The notes below the pieces were generated by a model. It did not search any database. It was not told the origin of the DNA and saw only the letters and a list, made by a program, of their open reading frames with translations. Shown in pieces: positions 50,843 through 59,910 of a stretch of DNA of 64,000 bases (the stretch's first letter is position 1; each line of letters begins with the position of its first letter). The position numbers and the translations under genes were made by a program. The DNA is from Peribacillus muralis (lineage in GTDB: Bacteria; Bacillota; Bacilli; Bacillales; DSM-1321): positions 1,912,001-1,976,000 of the forward strand of contig NZ_CP017080.1 of the NCBI RefSeq assembly GCF_001645685.2, read 5' to 3'.

Positions 50843-51479
50843 ATGGCTGACTTGAAGCTGAAAGATATTAAAGAAAAGTATGATGTCATACTAAGTTTGG
50901 GCAGTTCGTTGGTGTGGACCTTCACTTAATTTAAGACGGCATAATTTGGGGAGGTTTTCATTCCCGCTTGTTTGGGATGTTTCTAATTCACTAAACGATA
51001 TATGCAGATTATTGGAAAATAGATTCGTTGGATTCATGGACATTGGGAATATGCAGCAAATTAGATGGAATTGCCGTCTTTGCAGGGAAGGGCAGGAAGC
51101 AGCAAAACGCGCATTTTATCCAGGATAGCCTACATAAAATTATCTCGGTTCACGATTTCCCGATCATTAAAGAGCAGGATTGGCCCCTTCATTACCCTCC
51201 TACAAAGAAATGCTTAATTACTGAATAAGTAAAATTAACGATATCCTTGCAAATAATCAATCCGTGCTATTTATTAGATGGGGCACAGTAAGCATTTTAG
51301 TAGCAGTTAATTTGCACTCTATCTTAGCAGGTATAGCACCGCGAGAATATAAGATCCTTTACCTTGATCCAAAAGCCGATAAAACGGATGTTAAGGAGCT
51401 CGATTGGAATGTACAGTTCAAGTGCCTAGCCGAAGCCCTAATGATGATTCCAAGTGGGATTATGTTTATGATCGACTAG
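50843..51479 (+). pseudogene. DUF1796-type putative cysteine peptidase, multiply frameshifted
   Basis: Consecutive fragments in different frames cover one DUF1796 protein: ATG with DLKLKDIKEKYDVILSLGSS, then NLRRFSFPLVWDVSNSLNDI, RLLENRFVGFMDIGNMQQI, SLHKIISVHDFPIIKEQDWP, and VLFIRWGTVSILVAVNLHSI ending at 51479. Several frame changes and an internal stop are needed to join them, so the gene is dead. The adjacent 50550-50840 has no support as coding. Confidence 0.7.
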
Positions 51480-51572
51480 CTTTAACAGATTACTGGGACC
51501 ATTAGGTTTTCCGTAATTTTTTTGACAGGATTAAGATATCGGATGGGAAGTTTCAGTGATATCATATGGGAA

Positions 51573-51593
51573 AGCATGTTTTGACAACATGCT
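51573..51593 (-). terminator. terminator of the LamG-phosphoesterase gene
   Basis: AGCATGTT and AACATGCT form a perfect 8-bp stem with a 5-nt loop, 20 bp beyond the stop codon of the leftward gene; the T-run is short. Confidence 0.55.
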
Positions 51594-51612
51594 CACCTTC
51601 ATTTTTATTGCT

Positions 51613-53412
51613 TTATTTAAAGAAAAATCGCCTTTTGAAATCCCAATCCAATATAAAGGAATTATTTGCATCTGTTAAGAACTTATAATCGATATAAGTT
51701 CTTTCCTTTTTTGTCATGTCATCGACATATGGCGAGTAGGTACGGAAAAACAATTGATTTTTCTTTTCATTGAATTCGACAAGTCTTAGCCAGCCGTTTC
51801 CGCCGCGATAATCCGATTGGTAGTTGACGACCATCTGGATGACGTCATTTCCCGATGTGTTTTGTTTGACCTGATGAGCTATGCCAAAATAATGTCCATT
51901 GACCGTCATGAACACTTGGTTATGATCCTTTACAAGTTCATTCCATATCAGCCGGCCATTTGCCGATTCAGCTGCAATTGTTTCATTCTTTTTCACATGA
52001 GGGAAAATGATGTCATGTGAGACGAGGATCGTCGGCTTATCTTGATTCCGATCTAGTACATCTTTTGCCCATTGTAAGTCTTTATGAAGGTTTTGCATAT
52101 CGACGATCAAGACCAAATAATGATAACTTCCTGCCTTTGCGATGGCATAAGAGCTATACCCGGATCGAGATGAGCCCTTATAGTATTCTTTATGTTGGAA
52201 ACGTTTCGGTCCATAGTGTGTCAGGAACGGGTTCCCTGGAGCGTAGTCATGATTACCAGCCGCCATCATATATGGGATGTGCTGCTTATCCAATATGGAA
52301 ATGGCTGCAAGTGAATTTTGCCATTGTTTTTCTGTATCACCATCGACAATGTCACCTACAAATGTATTCATGATGATATGGTTCTTCTTCGTGTTATTGG
52401 CAATCCAATTCATTTGGCTATTGAAGATTTCTGGATTTTGACTGGAATATTTTTGAGTATCGGGAATGAAAACGAAGTTATAGTTTTTTTTATTCGTCAA
52501 AATGGGCAGTGCAATATTGGTTCCTTCAAACGGTTTATCGTCACGGGAATCCTTCACAAGCCATTCTTTTTTAGTCAATGCTTTATTGGCTATCCGTATT
52601 TCCTCGATATTCCCCTCAAATAATTTATCCAGCTTATTGCCCCACTCAGAAGCACCGATGTTCCAGCCTTTGCCCGTCAATCCCGCAATGCCCACAACCT
52701 TTTCTGATTCTCCGTAATCACTTATATTATTTAAAGTCAACGTGGTCTCGCTGCCATCATTTACAACTGCCAGGTGGTACCATTCATCAGCATTTAACGC
52801 TCTCGACCAATTGCTTACATTATAATTTAAATTGTTAGGATGGCTTGTCCAATGTATTTTTTGATCGCTCGAGACAGTTAGAGCAGAAAGAAGTTTTGTG
52901 TCCCCGTCCATTTTTTTAAGGTCGGCGGCTTTTCCTTGTCTGGAAAAAAGTCCTAACCCATTATTGGTGTTCATTTTACTTGGCAATTTAAAAATAGCTT
53001 CTATTGTAAATCCATTATCGAATTTTTCCGAATTGATCGGTGCGTCTTTTTTTGTTTTGAAGTATCGTCCTGAAAGAGCGTTTTTTTTATTATCGAATTT
53101 CAGGCTTTCCGCACCGTCATGATCATGATAATCTTCTTCGGACCATTGAATCACGTTTTTTATTTCAGGTGAGCTGGGATCCCCAATCGTCACCATTTCT
53201 AGATCGTTGCCGTGTTTGCTTACATCCTCGATCATTAAGCTTCCTTCATCAATTGACCCCTTTATTACATGCTGTCTCGTGAATTTCCAATCTGCCAGGA
53301 TAGTGCCTCGATCATTTTTAGCAAAGGGATGTATGTAGTTTGCCGATTTGGCAATGCCAGGAACAATCATGAATAATAGTGTTAAGCCAATAAATGCTTT
53401 TTTCATTTTCAT
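51613..53412 (-). CDS. secreted protein with LamG domain and calcineurin-like phosphoesterase domain
   Basis: 599 residues. Signal peptide MKMKKAFIGLTLLFMIVPGI, then a LamG/concanavalin-like domain (about 95-290; NGFTIEAIFKLPS, WYHLAVVNDGSETTLTL, FEGNIEEIRIANKALTKKEW) and a metallophosphoesterase domain (about 310-540) with FIPDTQ, GDIVDGD, GNHD, LVSHDI and NGHYFG. The first metal motif is DTQ instead of the usual DxH. The enzyme probably acts outside the cell on phosphate esters, with the LamG domain binding a glycan. A high-copy secreted single-gene unit. Confidence 0.85.
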   Translation of the reverse strand: MKMKKAFIGLTLLFMIVPGIAKSANYIHPFAKNDRGTILADWKFTRQHVIKGSIDEGSLMIEDVSKHGNDLEMVTIGDPSSPEIKNVIQWSEEDYHDHDGAESLKFDNKKNALSGRYFKTKKDAPINSEKFDNGFTIEAIFKLPSKMNTNNGLGLFSRQGKAADLKKMDGDTKLLSALTVSSDQKIHWTSHPNNLNYNVSNWSRALNADEWYHLAVVNDGSETTLTLNNISDYGESEKVVGIAGLTGKGWNIGASEWGNKLDKLFEGNIEEIRIANKALTKKEWLVKDSRDDKPFEGTNIALPILTNKKNYNFVFIPDTQKYSSQNPEIFNSQMNWIANNTKKNHIIMNTFVGDIVDGDTEKQWQNSLAAISILDKQHIPYMMAAGNHDYAPGNPFLTHYGPKRFQHKEYYKGSSRSGYSSYAIAKAGSYHYLVLIVDMQNLHKDLQWAKDVLDRNQDKPTILVSHDIIFPHVKKNETIAAESANGRLIWNELVKDHNQVFMTVNGHYFGIAHQVKQNTSGNDVIQMVVNYQSDYRGGNGWLRLVEFNEKKNQLFFRTYSPYVDDMTKKERTYIDYKFLTDANNSFILDWDFKRRFFFK

Positions 53413-53814
53413 AAAACATGCACCCCATTACATTTTGATAAAGCACTATTTCTAATAGCGGTATTTTTCTATTCCTTATGACACGCTGAAGTAAAGAACT
53501 GAATTATGTGTGAAAGTTGGTTCAACGGCAATATCGTATAGTTTGCTTATCTTCTTGTTAACTTATTAAGGATAGTTAAAAAAGACCTATTCTTCTCTTT
53601 TATCTCACAATAAAACGCCACTCATGTTCTATTTAGCCTGTTAAGCGACCAGGAACTGATGGTAAAAGCGAAAGCGATAGAGGAATAAAAGCAGTGCGAG
53701 GAAAAAATCAAATCTATAAGAAAAATACAATGATGTGTTAATATATGGATAATGAAAGGGGCGTTCAGAGTGGTGGATGGAATGCTTCACGTACGGTAAC
53801 AGAGGGGGAGAAAT
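53413..53814. other. 402-bp intergenic region
   Basis: Between the divergent LamG gene and the GNAT gene. I see no ORF with a ribosome site, hairpin or operator that I can support; the last 50 bases hold the GNAT leader. Confidence 0.5.
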
Positions 53815-54375
53815 GTGAAAAAAGAATTTCCGGTTATTGAGACAAAAAGACTGATTTTACGTGAGGCAACAAAGGCCGACGCTGGTGATATGTATGAATA
53901 TCTATCTGATGTCGACGTTGTAAAGCCTATGGGCTTGGAGCCTTGCCAAGCAGTTAATGAAGTGTATGATGAAATCGAATGGTATCAGTCCATTTACAAA
54001 GGGGGTAGAGGAATTAGATGGCTCATTACATTGAAGGATAACGGGAAGGCAATCGGAACCTGTGGTTTTTTGAATATGGCCCAAAAACATTTCCGAGCAG
54101 AAGTTGGCTATGAATTAAGTCAAGCTCATTGGGGGAAAGGGTTTGCAGGAGAAGCCTTGGAAGCCGTCGTCATGTATGGATATCAACACTTTCGATTGGA
54201 GAGGGTCGAGGCTTTGATTGAACCGGCCAATATTCCTTCACAAAAACTGGTGGAAAAACAAGGTTTCAAAAGAGAGGGCTTGCTAAGGCATTATGAATAT
54301 ACATGTGGGAAATTCGATGATTTGTTGATGTACTCCCTCTTAAAAAATGATTTGGATATCCACTCCGGCCCTTGA
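53815..54375 (+). CDS. GNAT N-acetyltransferase (RimJ/RimL family)
   Basis: 186 residues with the RimL pattern: PVIETKRLILREATKADAGDMYEYL, central GTCGFLNMAQKHFRAEVGYEL, the acetyl-CoA loop HWGKGFAGEALEAVVMYGYQ and ANIPSQKLVEKQGFKREGLLRHY. It starts at GTG behind AGAGGGGGAG; the preceding ATG is out of frame. It probably acetylates protein N-termini or a small amine. Confidence 0.92.
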   Translation: MKKEFPVIETKRLILREATKADAGDMYEYLSDVDVVKPMGLEPCQAVNEVYDEIEWYQSIYKGGRGIRWLITLKDNGKAIGTCGFLNMAQKHFRAEVGYELSQAHWGKGFAGEALEAVVMYGYQHFRLERVEALIEPANIPSQKLVEKQGFKREGLLRHYEYTCGKFDDLLMYSLLKNDLDIHSGP

Positions 54376-54445
54376 TTTTATCAAGATCGAGAAAAATGGT
54401 CTTTTTGTTTGAACCTTCATGCTCGAACAAGCGACCTAAGTTGTC

Positions 54446-54772
54446 TTACTTATTGTGATAATCTCTTTCCACTTTACAAATACGGGTGAAGTATGATGAG
54501 TACCAATCTTTCTTCCCTTTTTCTTGAGCTTTTTTGTGTAAGGAATTTTCCTTCCAACGCTTTATTGAATCGAGGGATTTCCAATAGGATACGGTAATGC
54601 CTATACCGTCTTGATCTCTTACGCTCTCGACTCCTAAAAAACCTTCTTGCTGAGCGGCAAGCTCAACCATGAAATCAGCGGTTGAGTTGTAGCCCGCTGC
54701 ATCTGCTTCATTTCTATCGGACGTGAAAATACAAGCGTAATATGGCGGTTCGGGTGTATTTGCAAAAAACAT
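54446..54772 (-). CDS. antibiotic biosynthesis monooxygenase-type (ABM) protein, YqjZ-like
   Basis: 108 residues, ferredoxin-like dimer fold of ABM proteins: PEPPYYACIFTSDRNEADAA, FMVELAAQQEGFLGVESVRD, GIGITVSYWKSLDSIKRWK and a charged tail. This is the layout of YqjZ of Bacillus. The family contains monooxygenases and haem-degrading enzymes but also inactive members. GGGGGCAT precedes the ATG on the minus strand. Confidence 0.85.
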   Translation of the reverse strand: MFFANTPEPPYYACIFTSDRNEADAAGYNSTADFMVELAAQQEGFLGVESVRDQDGIGITVSYWKSLDSIKRWKENSLHKKAQEKGKKDWYSSYFTRICKVERDYHNK

Positions 54773-54966
54773 GAAAAGATGCCCCCTTTTCTTATCTTAC
54801 TATTCAAAATAATATCACATCGGGATAGGCAAGGATAGAATCACTCCGAAACCGCCTTCCGGAGGACCTTGTATTTCAGGCCATGGTCTGATTGTCATTC
54901 AGGAGGAAGAAGGGAATTATTTATTTTTGGACGAATATAGTACTTTAATGGTTTGTAAAAAAGGAG

Positions 54967-55818
54967 ATGGTTTTATGTGCGGGATTCTTCCGTGAACATT
55001 CAGAAAGAGATTTCCTTTTGCCGAGGCATCGCGATATTCTGTTGCATAATGCGGTAAAGGACCTATCGGCCGAACGTGATGTTTTGGCCATATACCTTGC
55101 AGGATCATTAGCGAAAGGGAATTTTGATGATTACTCGGATATAGATTTGCATACGGTTGTCATTCCAGAACGGAAGGCAGATTATTTGAAGGGAAAAATG
55201 AAACGAGCCACTGGCTGGGGAAATGCTTTTTTTCATGAGGATCACCATCCTTCTTCAGCCTATATCGTCACGCATTATGATACTTTCGTAAAGGTGGATA
55301 GCTGGTATCACTCACCTGAGGAGGTTGTTCCCTCCATCTGGATAAAAGGGATTGAAATCCTTTATGATCCCTTTACCATCATGAGTCAGGTTGTTGAGGC
55401 ATCGGCGGACTATGTTTACCAGCCGTCCGCGGAGGAAGTGGAACGTTGGAGAGGGAAACTGCTTGCTTTTATTCATGAAACCTATCGATCTGTCATGAGG
55501 GAAGAAAGATTATATGCACGAGCTAACCTCGATAAAATCCGCTGGCTCATCGTGTTAGGCTGGTATATGGAAATGGGGGAGCATTTAGATGGACCCTATG
55601 GAGCATGGACGAAAATTGAAGGAAAAAGAAGTAAATTAGAGCAAAAGAAATTAAACCTTTTAAACAAATGGGGCAGTGATCGCAATTGTCATGAAATCAT
55701 GAAAACGATGAGAGTCATGATTCCCGAAATCATTAGGTTAAATGCATGTCTTAGTAGTCTGATGGACATCGAACCGAATGAAGATCAGATGAAAAAGATT
55801 ATAAAAATGGCTACTTGA
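54967..55818 (+). CDS. nucleotidyltransferase (aminoglycoside-adenylyltransferase-like)
   Basis: 283 residues. The nucleotidyltransferase core is clear: VLAIYLAGSLAKGNFDDYSDIDLHTVV with G-S and the D-x-D pair, then FHEDHHPSSAYIVTHYDTFVKVD carrying the third Asp, and a helical C-terminal half with RWLIVLGWYMEMGEHL. It may adenylylate a small molecule, perhaps an antibiotic. The start is uncertain: the ATG at 54967 touches the AAGGAG site, while the well-spaced ATG at 54975 is out of frame and stops after six codons. A small indel near the start is possible. Confidence 0.78.
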   Translation: MVLCAGFFREHSERDFLLPRHRDILLHNAVKDLSAERDVLAIYLAGSLAKGNFDDYSDIDLHTVVIPERKADYLKGKMKRATGWGNAFFHEDHHPSSAYIVTHYDTFVKVDSWYHSPEEVVPSIWIKGIEILYDPFTIMSQVVEASADYVYQPSAEEVERWRGKLLAFIHETYRSVMREERLYARANLDKIRWLIVLGWYMEMGEHLDGPYGAWTKIEGKRSKLEQKKLNLLNKWGSDRNCHEIMKTMRVMIPEIIRLNACLSSLMDIEPNEDQMKKIIKMAT

Positions 55819-55900
55819 TCTCATTTTTCATAACGGGACCTTAAATGAATTGATTTGAGTTTAGATCACGATTATAGAACAGTATGGAGGGATGTCTAAA

Positions 55901-56449
55901 TTGGCAGAATTGATTTATCATGTGGCAGTATCGCTGGACCATTTCATCGCGGACCAAGGCATAGTGGATGGGGATATCAGTAATTCCCTATTTTTATTCG
56001 AAGGAGAGCATGTCCCGGATTTTTTAACGGAAATTCAGCAATATGACGCTGTATTAATGGGCCGAAAAACATATGAGTTTGGATTTCAATTCGGATCGAA
56101 ACCGGGTGAACCTGGCTATAAGGGGCTGAAGCATTATATATTCTCAAATTCCCTTCAGTTTGAATCGAACGAGGAAGTAGAGCTCATCCAGGGAAATGCC
56201 GTGGAATTCATAGGAAATCTCAAAAAGGAAGGGGAAGGTGAGCTATGGCTATGCGGCGGAGGTGAACTTGCCGGCGATTTAATTAAGCATAAACTCATCG
56301 ATCGATTGGTACTGAAAGTGAACCCCATCATCATCGGAAAAGGCATCCCGCTTTTCGGCAGCGTCAAGCCATTGCTGAAGCTGGAGTTAATTGAAATGAA
56401 ACAGTATCCAAATGGTGTGATCAAACCCACATATAAGATTATCTATTAG
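55901..56449 (+). CDS. dihydrofolate reductase-family (RibD C-terminal) protein
   Basis: 182 residues of the DHFR/RibD fold: YHVAVSLDHFIADQ, VLMGRKTYEFGFQFG, the central LWLCGGGELAGDLIKHKLID and LVLKVNPIIIGKGIPLFG. These small NADPH-type reductases are common in Bacillus; the substrate is usually unknown. The TTG at 55901 is preferred (nine bases after GGAGGG), since the ATG at 55892 touches that site. Confidence 0.88.
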   Translation: MAELIYHVAVSLDHFIADQGIVDGDISNSLFLFEGEHVPDFLTEIQQYDAVLMGRKTYEFGFQFGSKPGEPGYKGLKHYIFSNSLQFESNEEVELIQGNAVEFIGNLKKEGEGELWLCGGGELAGDLIKHKLIDRLVLKVNPIIIGKGIPLFGSVKPLLKLELIEMKQYPNGVIKPTYKIIY

Positions 56450-56465
56450 TGCGGATTGAGAGATC

Positions 56466-56490
56466 GGGTTGCGGCAGCGACCCTTTTTTT
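56466..56490 (+). terminator. terminator after the DHFR-like gene
   Basis: GGGTTGC pairs with GCGACCC (one G-U pair) around GGCA, followed by seven T residues. Confidence 0.8.
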
Positions 56491-56660
56491 GTTGGTAAAA
56501 TCTATTAACCCGCTATTCATTTATTTTTTCAGATAGTTTGCTTCATGCAACATAGTTACCTCGCGCTTACATATATAAAACAGTACAAAAAGGTTGCTAT
56601 AGACCCACCCAATTTTAAGTTGGTATGATAATTGAGTACTTAATTGTGGGGGGAAGAAGA

Positions 56661-57530
56661 ATGGAAGAACAGAAATATAATGACCTCAAATTAGGCGAAC
56701 GTGGTGCAATCATCAGTATAATTGCTTATATTTGTCTATCTTTTATAAAATTGGTTATTGGATACATAAGTGACTCAGCTGCATTAAAAGCGGATGGCTT
56801 GAACAATACGACTGATATCATCGCATCCATTGCCGTATTGATTGGTTTAAGGCTAGCACAAAGGCCCCCCGATAAAGACCATGGATATGGTCATTGGAAA
56901 AGTGAAACGATCGCCTCCATGGTTGCTTCGTTCATCATGTTTGCCGTTGGTATACAGGTATTAATCGATGCCATTTCTTCCATGCTTCAAGGCGGTAAGG
57001 AATCACCTGACATACTGGCAGGATATGTGGGCATTTTATCAGCAATCGCCATGTATTTTGTATATCGGTATAATAAAAAGTTGGCAACCAAAATTAATAG
57101 TAAAGCCGTAATGGCCGCTTCGAAGGATAACATATCAGATGCTTGGGTAAGTATTGGAACGGCAATAGGAATTTTCGGCTCTCAGCTAAATATGCCCTGG
57201 CTCGATCCGCTGACCGCGATCGTTGTTGGGCTTTTAATATGCAAAACAGCTTGGGATATATTCAGCCAATCCTCCCATGAACTTTCTGATGGATTCGATG
57301 AAAATAAAATCCATCTCTATAAAGATGTCATTACAAATGTAAATGGGGTCAAGGGCATAAAAGAAATTAAAGGGAGAAATTATGGCAATAATGAAGTGAT
57401 CGATGTCGTGATCCTTGTTAACTCCACGTTGGATATTAAAGAAGCTCATGATATAGCGACACATGTAGAAAAAGTGATGATGAGTGAACATGGGGTATAT
57501 GATGTTCATGTCCATGTTGAGCCGAATTAA
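56661..57530 (+). CDS. cation diffusion facilitator (CDF) metal exporter
   Basis: 289 residues from the ATG at 56661 (GGGGGGAAG upstream). Six membrane segments, with the metal-site patterns KADGLNNTTDIIASIAV (second helix) and SKDNISDAWVSIGTAIG (fifth helix), and a cytoplasmic ferredoxin-like tail ending VYDVHVHVEPN. NxxxD plus DxxxD pairs instead of HxxxD are typical of manganese-type (MneP/MneS) members, so Mn export is a reasonable guess. Single gene. Confidence 0.9.
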   Translation: MEEQKYNDLKLGERGAIISIIAYICLSFIKLVIGYISDSAALKADGLNNTTDIIASIAVLIGLRLAQRPPDKDHGYGHWKSETIASMVASFIMFAVGIQVLIDAISSMLQGGKESPDILAGYVGILSAIAMYFVYRYNKKLATKINSKAVMAASKDNISDAWVSIGTAIGIFGSQLNMPWLDPLTAIVVGLLICKTAWDIFSQSSHELSDGFDENKIHLYKDVITNVNGVKGIKEIKGRNYGNNEVIDVVILVNSTLDIKEAHDIATHVEKVMMSEHGVYDVHVHVEPN

Positions 57531-57616
57531 AGGGCTTATGGGAAACGATGATACTCCAAACTTAAAATATATTATAAATATTTAGCTTTTGCATATCCAT
57601 GCAGAAGCAGGCGGTC

Positions 57617-57646
57617 TCCCTCTATATTCTTAGAGGGGGATTTTTT
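57617..57646 (+). terminator. terminator after the CDF gene
   Basis: TCCCTCTA pairs with TAGAGGG(G)GA around a 6-nt loop, then six T residues. Confidence 0.7.
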
Positions 57647-57683
57647 GCATTCAAACAAATGAAAATTAGTGTTATCGCTTAGT

Positions 57684-57711
57684 ACAAGTTTCCACCTGAT
57701 TTCATATGCTA
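57684..57711 (+). promoter_or_regulatory. sigma-K promoter of cotD
   Basis: AC (57684-57685), 17 bases, and CATATGCTA (57703-57711) match the sigma-K consensus, placing the start about 20 bp before the cotD ATG. Confidence 0.7.
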
Positions 57712-57740
57712 CAAAGAAGTAAAAGAAAGGTGGTTTTTTT

Positions 57741-58007
57741 ATGAGTTGTAATTGCAGAAGATGTCGTGAACAAAGGGAAGAAGTGATTACCGATCCTACA
57801 AGGACAGTGGTGAATACTAGAACCAATCGGCGTGTTGTGAAGCATATTCATCCAACGGAGGTTATTAACGTAAATAGGACTGTGGTTAGAAATGAGCATT
57901 ATTATCCAGTATATGAAAGAGATGTTTATGAAACGGTTGAAGAAAACTTTAATTGCGGCAGTAACCCGAATAATAATAATAGATGCAGACCCTTCTGGAA
58001 CAGATGA
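57741..58007 (+). CDS. cotD: spore coat protein, CotD family
   Basis: 88 residues with the CotD pattern: Cys-rich start MSCNCRRCREQ, then TVVNTRTNRRVVKHIHPTEV, NVNRTVVRNEHYYPVYERD and an Asn-rich, Cys-containing end. It is a structural component of the inner coat of the spore. A sigma-K promoter directly upstream agrees with late mother-cell expression. AAAGGTGG precedes the ATG and a terminator follows within 15 bp. Confidence 0.92.
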   Translation: MSCNCRRCREQREEVITDPTRTVVNTRTNRRVVKHIHPTEVINVNRTVVRNEHYYPVYERDVYETVEENFNCGSNPNNNNRCRPFWNR

Positions 58008-58023
58008 AATATATATATAATGG

Positions 58024-58049
58024 AGCGCCCATTCATGGGTGCTTTTTTT
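58024..58049 (+). terminator. terminator of cotD
   Basis: AGCGCCCAT pairs with ATGGGTGCT (one G-U pair) around a 2-base loop, followed by a T-run. Confidence 0.8.
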
Positions 58050-58232
58050 CTGATAGGGAATCATGAAAGAGGTCGAAATGGGCATCTACCCAAGGGGGCG
58101 GAGGAATTAACAAAACTAGGGGCTGATCTGTACTGCTGAACACTTGAAACATTCATGCTAGAATCATCAAACATAAGAATCAGAACACTAGCAGATTGTT
58201 ATTTGTAAATAATGAACTTGATTGACAAAAAT

Positions 58233-58265
58233 GGAATGCCTATTATATTAAGCATTCCTCTTTTT
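58233..58265 (-). terminator. terminator after the channel gene
   Basis: GGAATGC pairs with GCATTCC across a 12-nt loop; a T-run follows on both strands. The region 58050-58232 holds no gene. Confidence 0.7.
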
Positions 58266-58278
58266 TTCACTTCTTGCT

Positions 58279-58614
58279 TTATTCGTCCTCGTTTTCACGC
58301 TTTTTAATGACGGCATAGGCAAGATAGCCAATCAAGCCCATGAATAACCCGGTGCCGCCGACAATGTAAATCATCGTGAACACCTTTCCGAACGATGTCT
58401 GCGGTTCAAAAGTGGGGTGGCCAACGGTGCTGAGAGTTACAACACAAAAGTAAAGAGATTCAATTACGGTCAGCCCTTCCTGCTTAACATAGAAGACGGT
58501 TCCGGAAAGTAACATAACCAGGACCAAGGCGAAAAGAACTTGGAAATTCTTCAACTTGAAAGCGGACCATAGCGCCTTCAAGAAACGTTTTAAGGTTAGG
58601 ATAAATGATATCAT
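58279..58614 (-). CDS. two-TM potassium/cation channel, NaK-like with altered filter
   Basis: 111 residues. A short amphipathic N-terminus, outer helix (about 25-43), pore helix and filter (55-69), then an inner helix (about 78-103) and a basic tail. The sequence LKNFQVLFALVLVMLLSGTV then ESLYFCVVTLSTVGHPTF and EPQTSFGKVFTMIYI aligns throughout with the Bacillus cereus NaK channel. The filter reads TVGHPTF (63-69) where NaK has TVGDGNF and potassium channels TVGYG. It has no regulatory domain. GGAATTTCG-type site upstream is weak. Confidence 0.88.
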   Translation of the reverse strand: MISFILTLKRFLKALWSAFKLKNFQVLFALVLVMLLSGTVFYVKQEGLTVIESLYFCVVTLSTVGHPTFEPQTSFGKVFTMIYIVGGTGLFMGLIGYLAYAVIKKRENEDE

Positions 58615-58768
58615 CGGGAGTCGAAATTCCTTTCTGTTTCATTGCAAACTAGGTGAATAGCTGTTCAATATGGACTAATTCTTTAACTATACAGGAAATT
58701 AGATTGGAATGACAAAAAAAAGTAAGTTTGATTGTAGTGGTTACATAGGAATCATATAGGAGGAAAAT

Positions 58769-59022
58769 ATGCCGAAACCGAGTATTACTGTACTTCCGAT
58801 TGGTGGTTGACTGGCGAGTATGGCGCCGCTGTCTTTTTCGACTTGCGAGCAGGCCTAAAGCTTGCCCTCTGAAAGCGTAGCGATATAGTGCACGTGGCCA
58901 AGATTTCTTCATCATAGCCAAGTTCCGTGCAGTTTATGTTCGGTCATAATGCAGGAAGAAGTGAATCGTGTGTTGACGCAGGCGAACAAAGCGGGACCTG
59001 AAGGAATAATGAATGCCTTTTG
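58769..59022 (+). pseudogene. VOC-family (glyoxalase-like) protein, decayed
   Basis: A good TATAGGAGGAAAAT site leads to MPKPSITVLPIG and then a stop. Two frame changes later the reading continues with GEYGAAVFFDLRAGLKLAL, SDIVHVAKISSS and FMFGHNAG, and a last piece AGPEGIMNAF-like ends at 59022. This order of pieces is a VOC protein of the lactoylglutathione-lyase type missing its C-terminal half. Confidence 0.65.
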
Positions 59023-59074
59023 AGCATAGCCAATGTGCTTAACCGAAATAACCTGACATATGAGTATCGAACCG

Positions 59075-59113
59075 AAGGAAGCACATAACCTGGAAGGGGG
59101 TGCTTCCTTTTTT
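59075..59113. terminator. terminator between the VOC remnant and tetR
   Basis: AAGGAAGCAC and GTGCTTCCTT form a perfect 10-bp stem with a 15-nt loop, followed by T residues. Confidence 0.7.
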
Positions 59114-59292
59114 ATTTATATCATTTCCATACTTTTCATTCGTTTCGAAATACGGAATTTATTTATATGACTTTCATGTTTTCCATGTACTTTAAAAGCC
59201 AGACGACCATCCGCTTTTTCCTCCTTCTAGCTGGATTTGTTTAGGAAAGTGCTTGTTCAGGTGTGTGTTTAGTACATCCAAACGGAAATCCA

Positions 59293-59835
59293 CTATTTTG
59301 TCATTGCAATCAATTGTTGCAGCACTTTTTCTCGCAGGTTCTCATCCAGCGGAGCTAAATTGAAAAGCTCTGAGTAATAAAGGCCATCAATGGCCAATCG
59401 GATAATGGTGGCTGTAACCGGATCGATATTATCCTGTTCCACTTTGTTTTGAACATACTGATAACTTTGCGAAATGCTTTCGGATACATCTGCATTTAGC
59501 ATGGATGCAGCAATCAGTCCTATATTCAACTCCGCGTTATGTTCCAAATCCCATTTGGTAACTTCGATCAATGCACGACACCATGTACCTTTTTCAATAG
59601 GGTTTTCTTTGTTGGCTTGTTCATTGAATTGCATATTGAATTTTTCGAAAATATATTGTGCTAGCCCAATCATTAAAGCTTCTTTACTTGGAAAATGATA
59701 GAGTAACCCACCTTTGCTGATTCCTGCTTGTTTTGCAACAGAATCCAAAGTCAATGAATTAAAATCATTTTGAAGGATGAAATCTGTTGCAGATTTTAAG
59801 ATATGTTGACGTTTTAAACTCGCTTTTGATTCCAT
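59293..59835 (-). CDS. TetR-family transcriptional regulator
   Basis: 180 residues. The N-terminal HTH is typical: LKRQHILKSATDFILQNDFN then LDSVAKQAGISKGGLLYHFP SKE, followed by a helical ligand domain of the TetR_C type (YYSELFNLAPLDENLREKVL). A promoter and an operator-like dyad lie just upstream, so it probably represses itself. A second, better palindrome with the same half-site is 200 bp away and faces right, yet no intact gene follows it at once. The TetR is read leftward. Confidence 0.9.
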   Translation of the reverse strand: MESKASLKRQHILKSATDFILQNDFNSLTLDSVAKQAGISKGGLLYHFPSKEALMIGLAQYIFEKFNMQFNEQANKENPIEKGTWCRALIEVTKWDLEHNAELNIGLIAASMLNADVSESISQSYQYVQNKVEQDNIDPVTATIIRLAIDGLYYSELFNLAPLDENLREKVLQQLIAMTK

Positions 59836-59859
59836 ATGTATCTCTCCTCATTAACAACT

Positions 59860-59910
59860 GACCAGACGGTTGGTCTTTCAATTTTATACTTATCGTTGCT
59901 TTTTCGTCAA
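59860..59910 (-). promoter_or_regulatory. tetR promoter and operator
   Basis: Minus strand TTGACG (59905-59910), 16 bases and TATAAA (59883-59888), with the dyad GACCAGACGGTTGGTC (59860-59875) over the start site. It holds the half-site ACCGTC, shared with the palindrome at 60075. Confidence 0.6.

Noticed and set aside
58649..58921. Leftward 90-codon ORF
   Set aside because: It is antisense to the recognisable VOC remnant and has no ribosome site.
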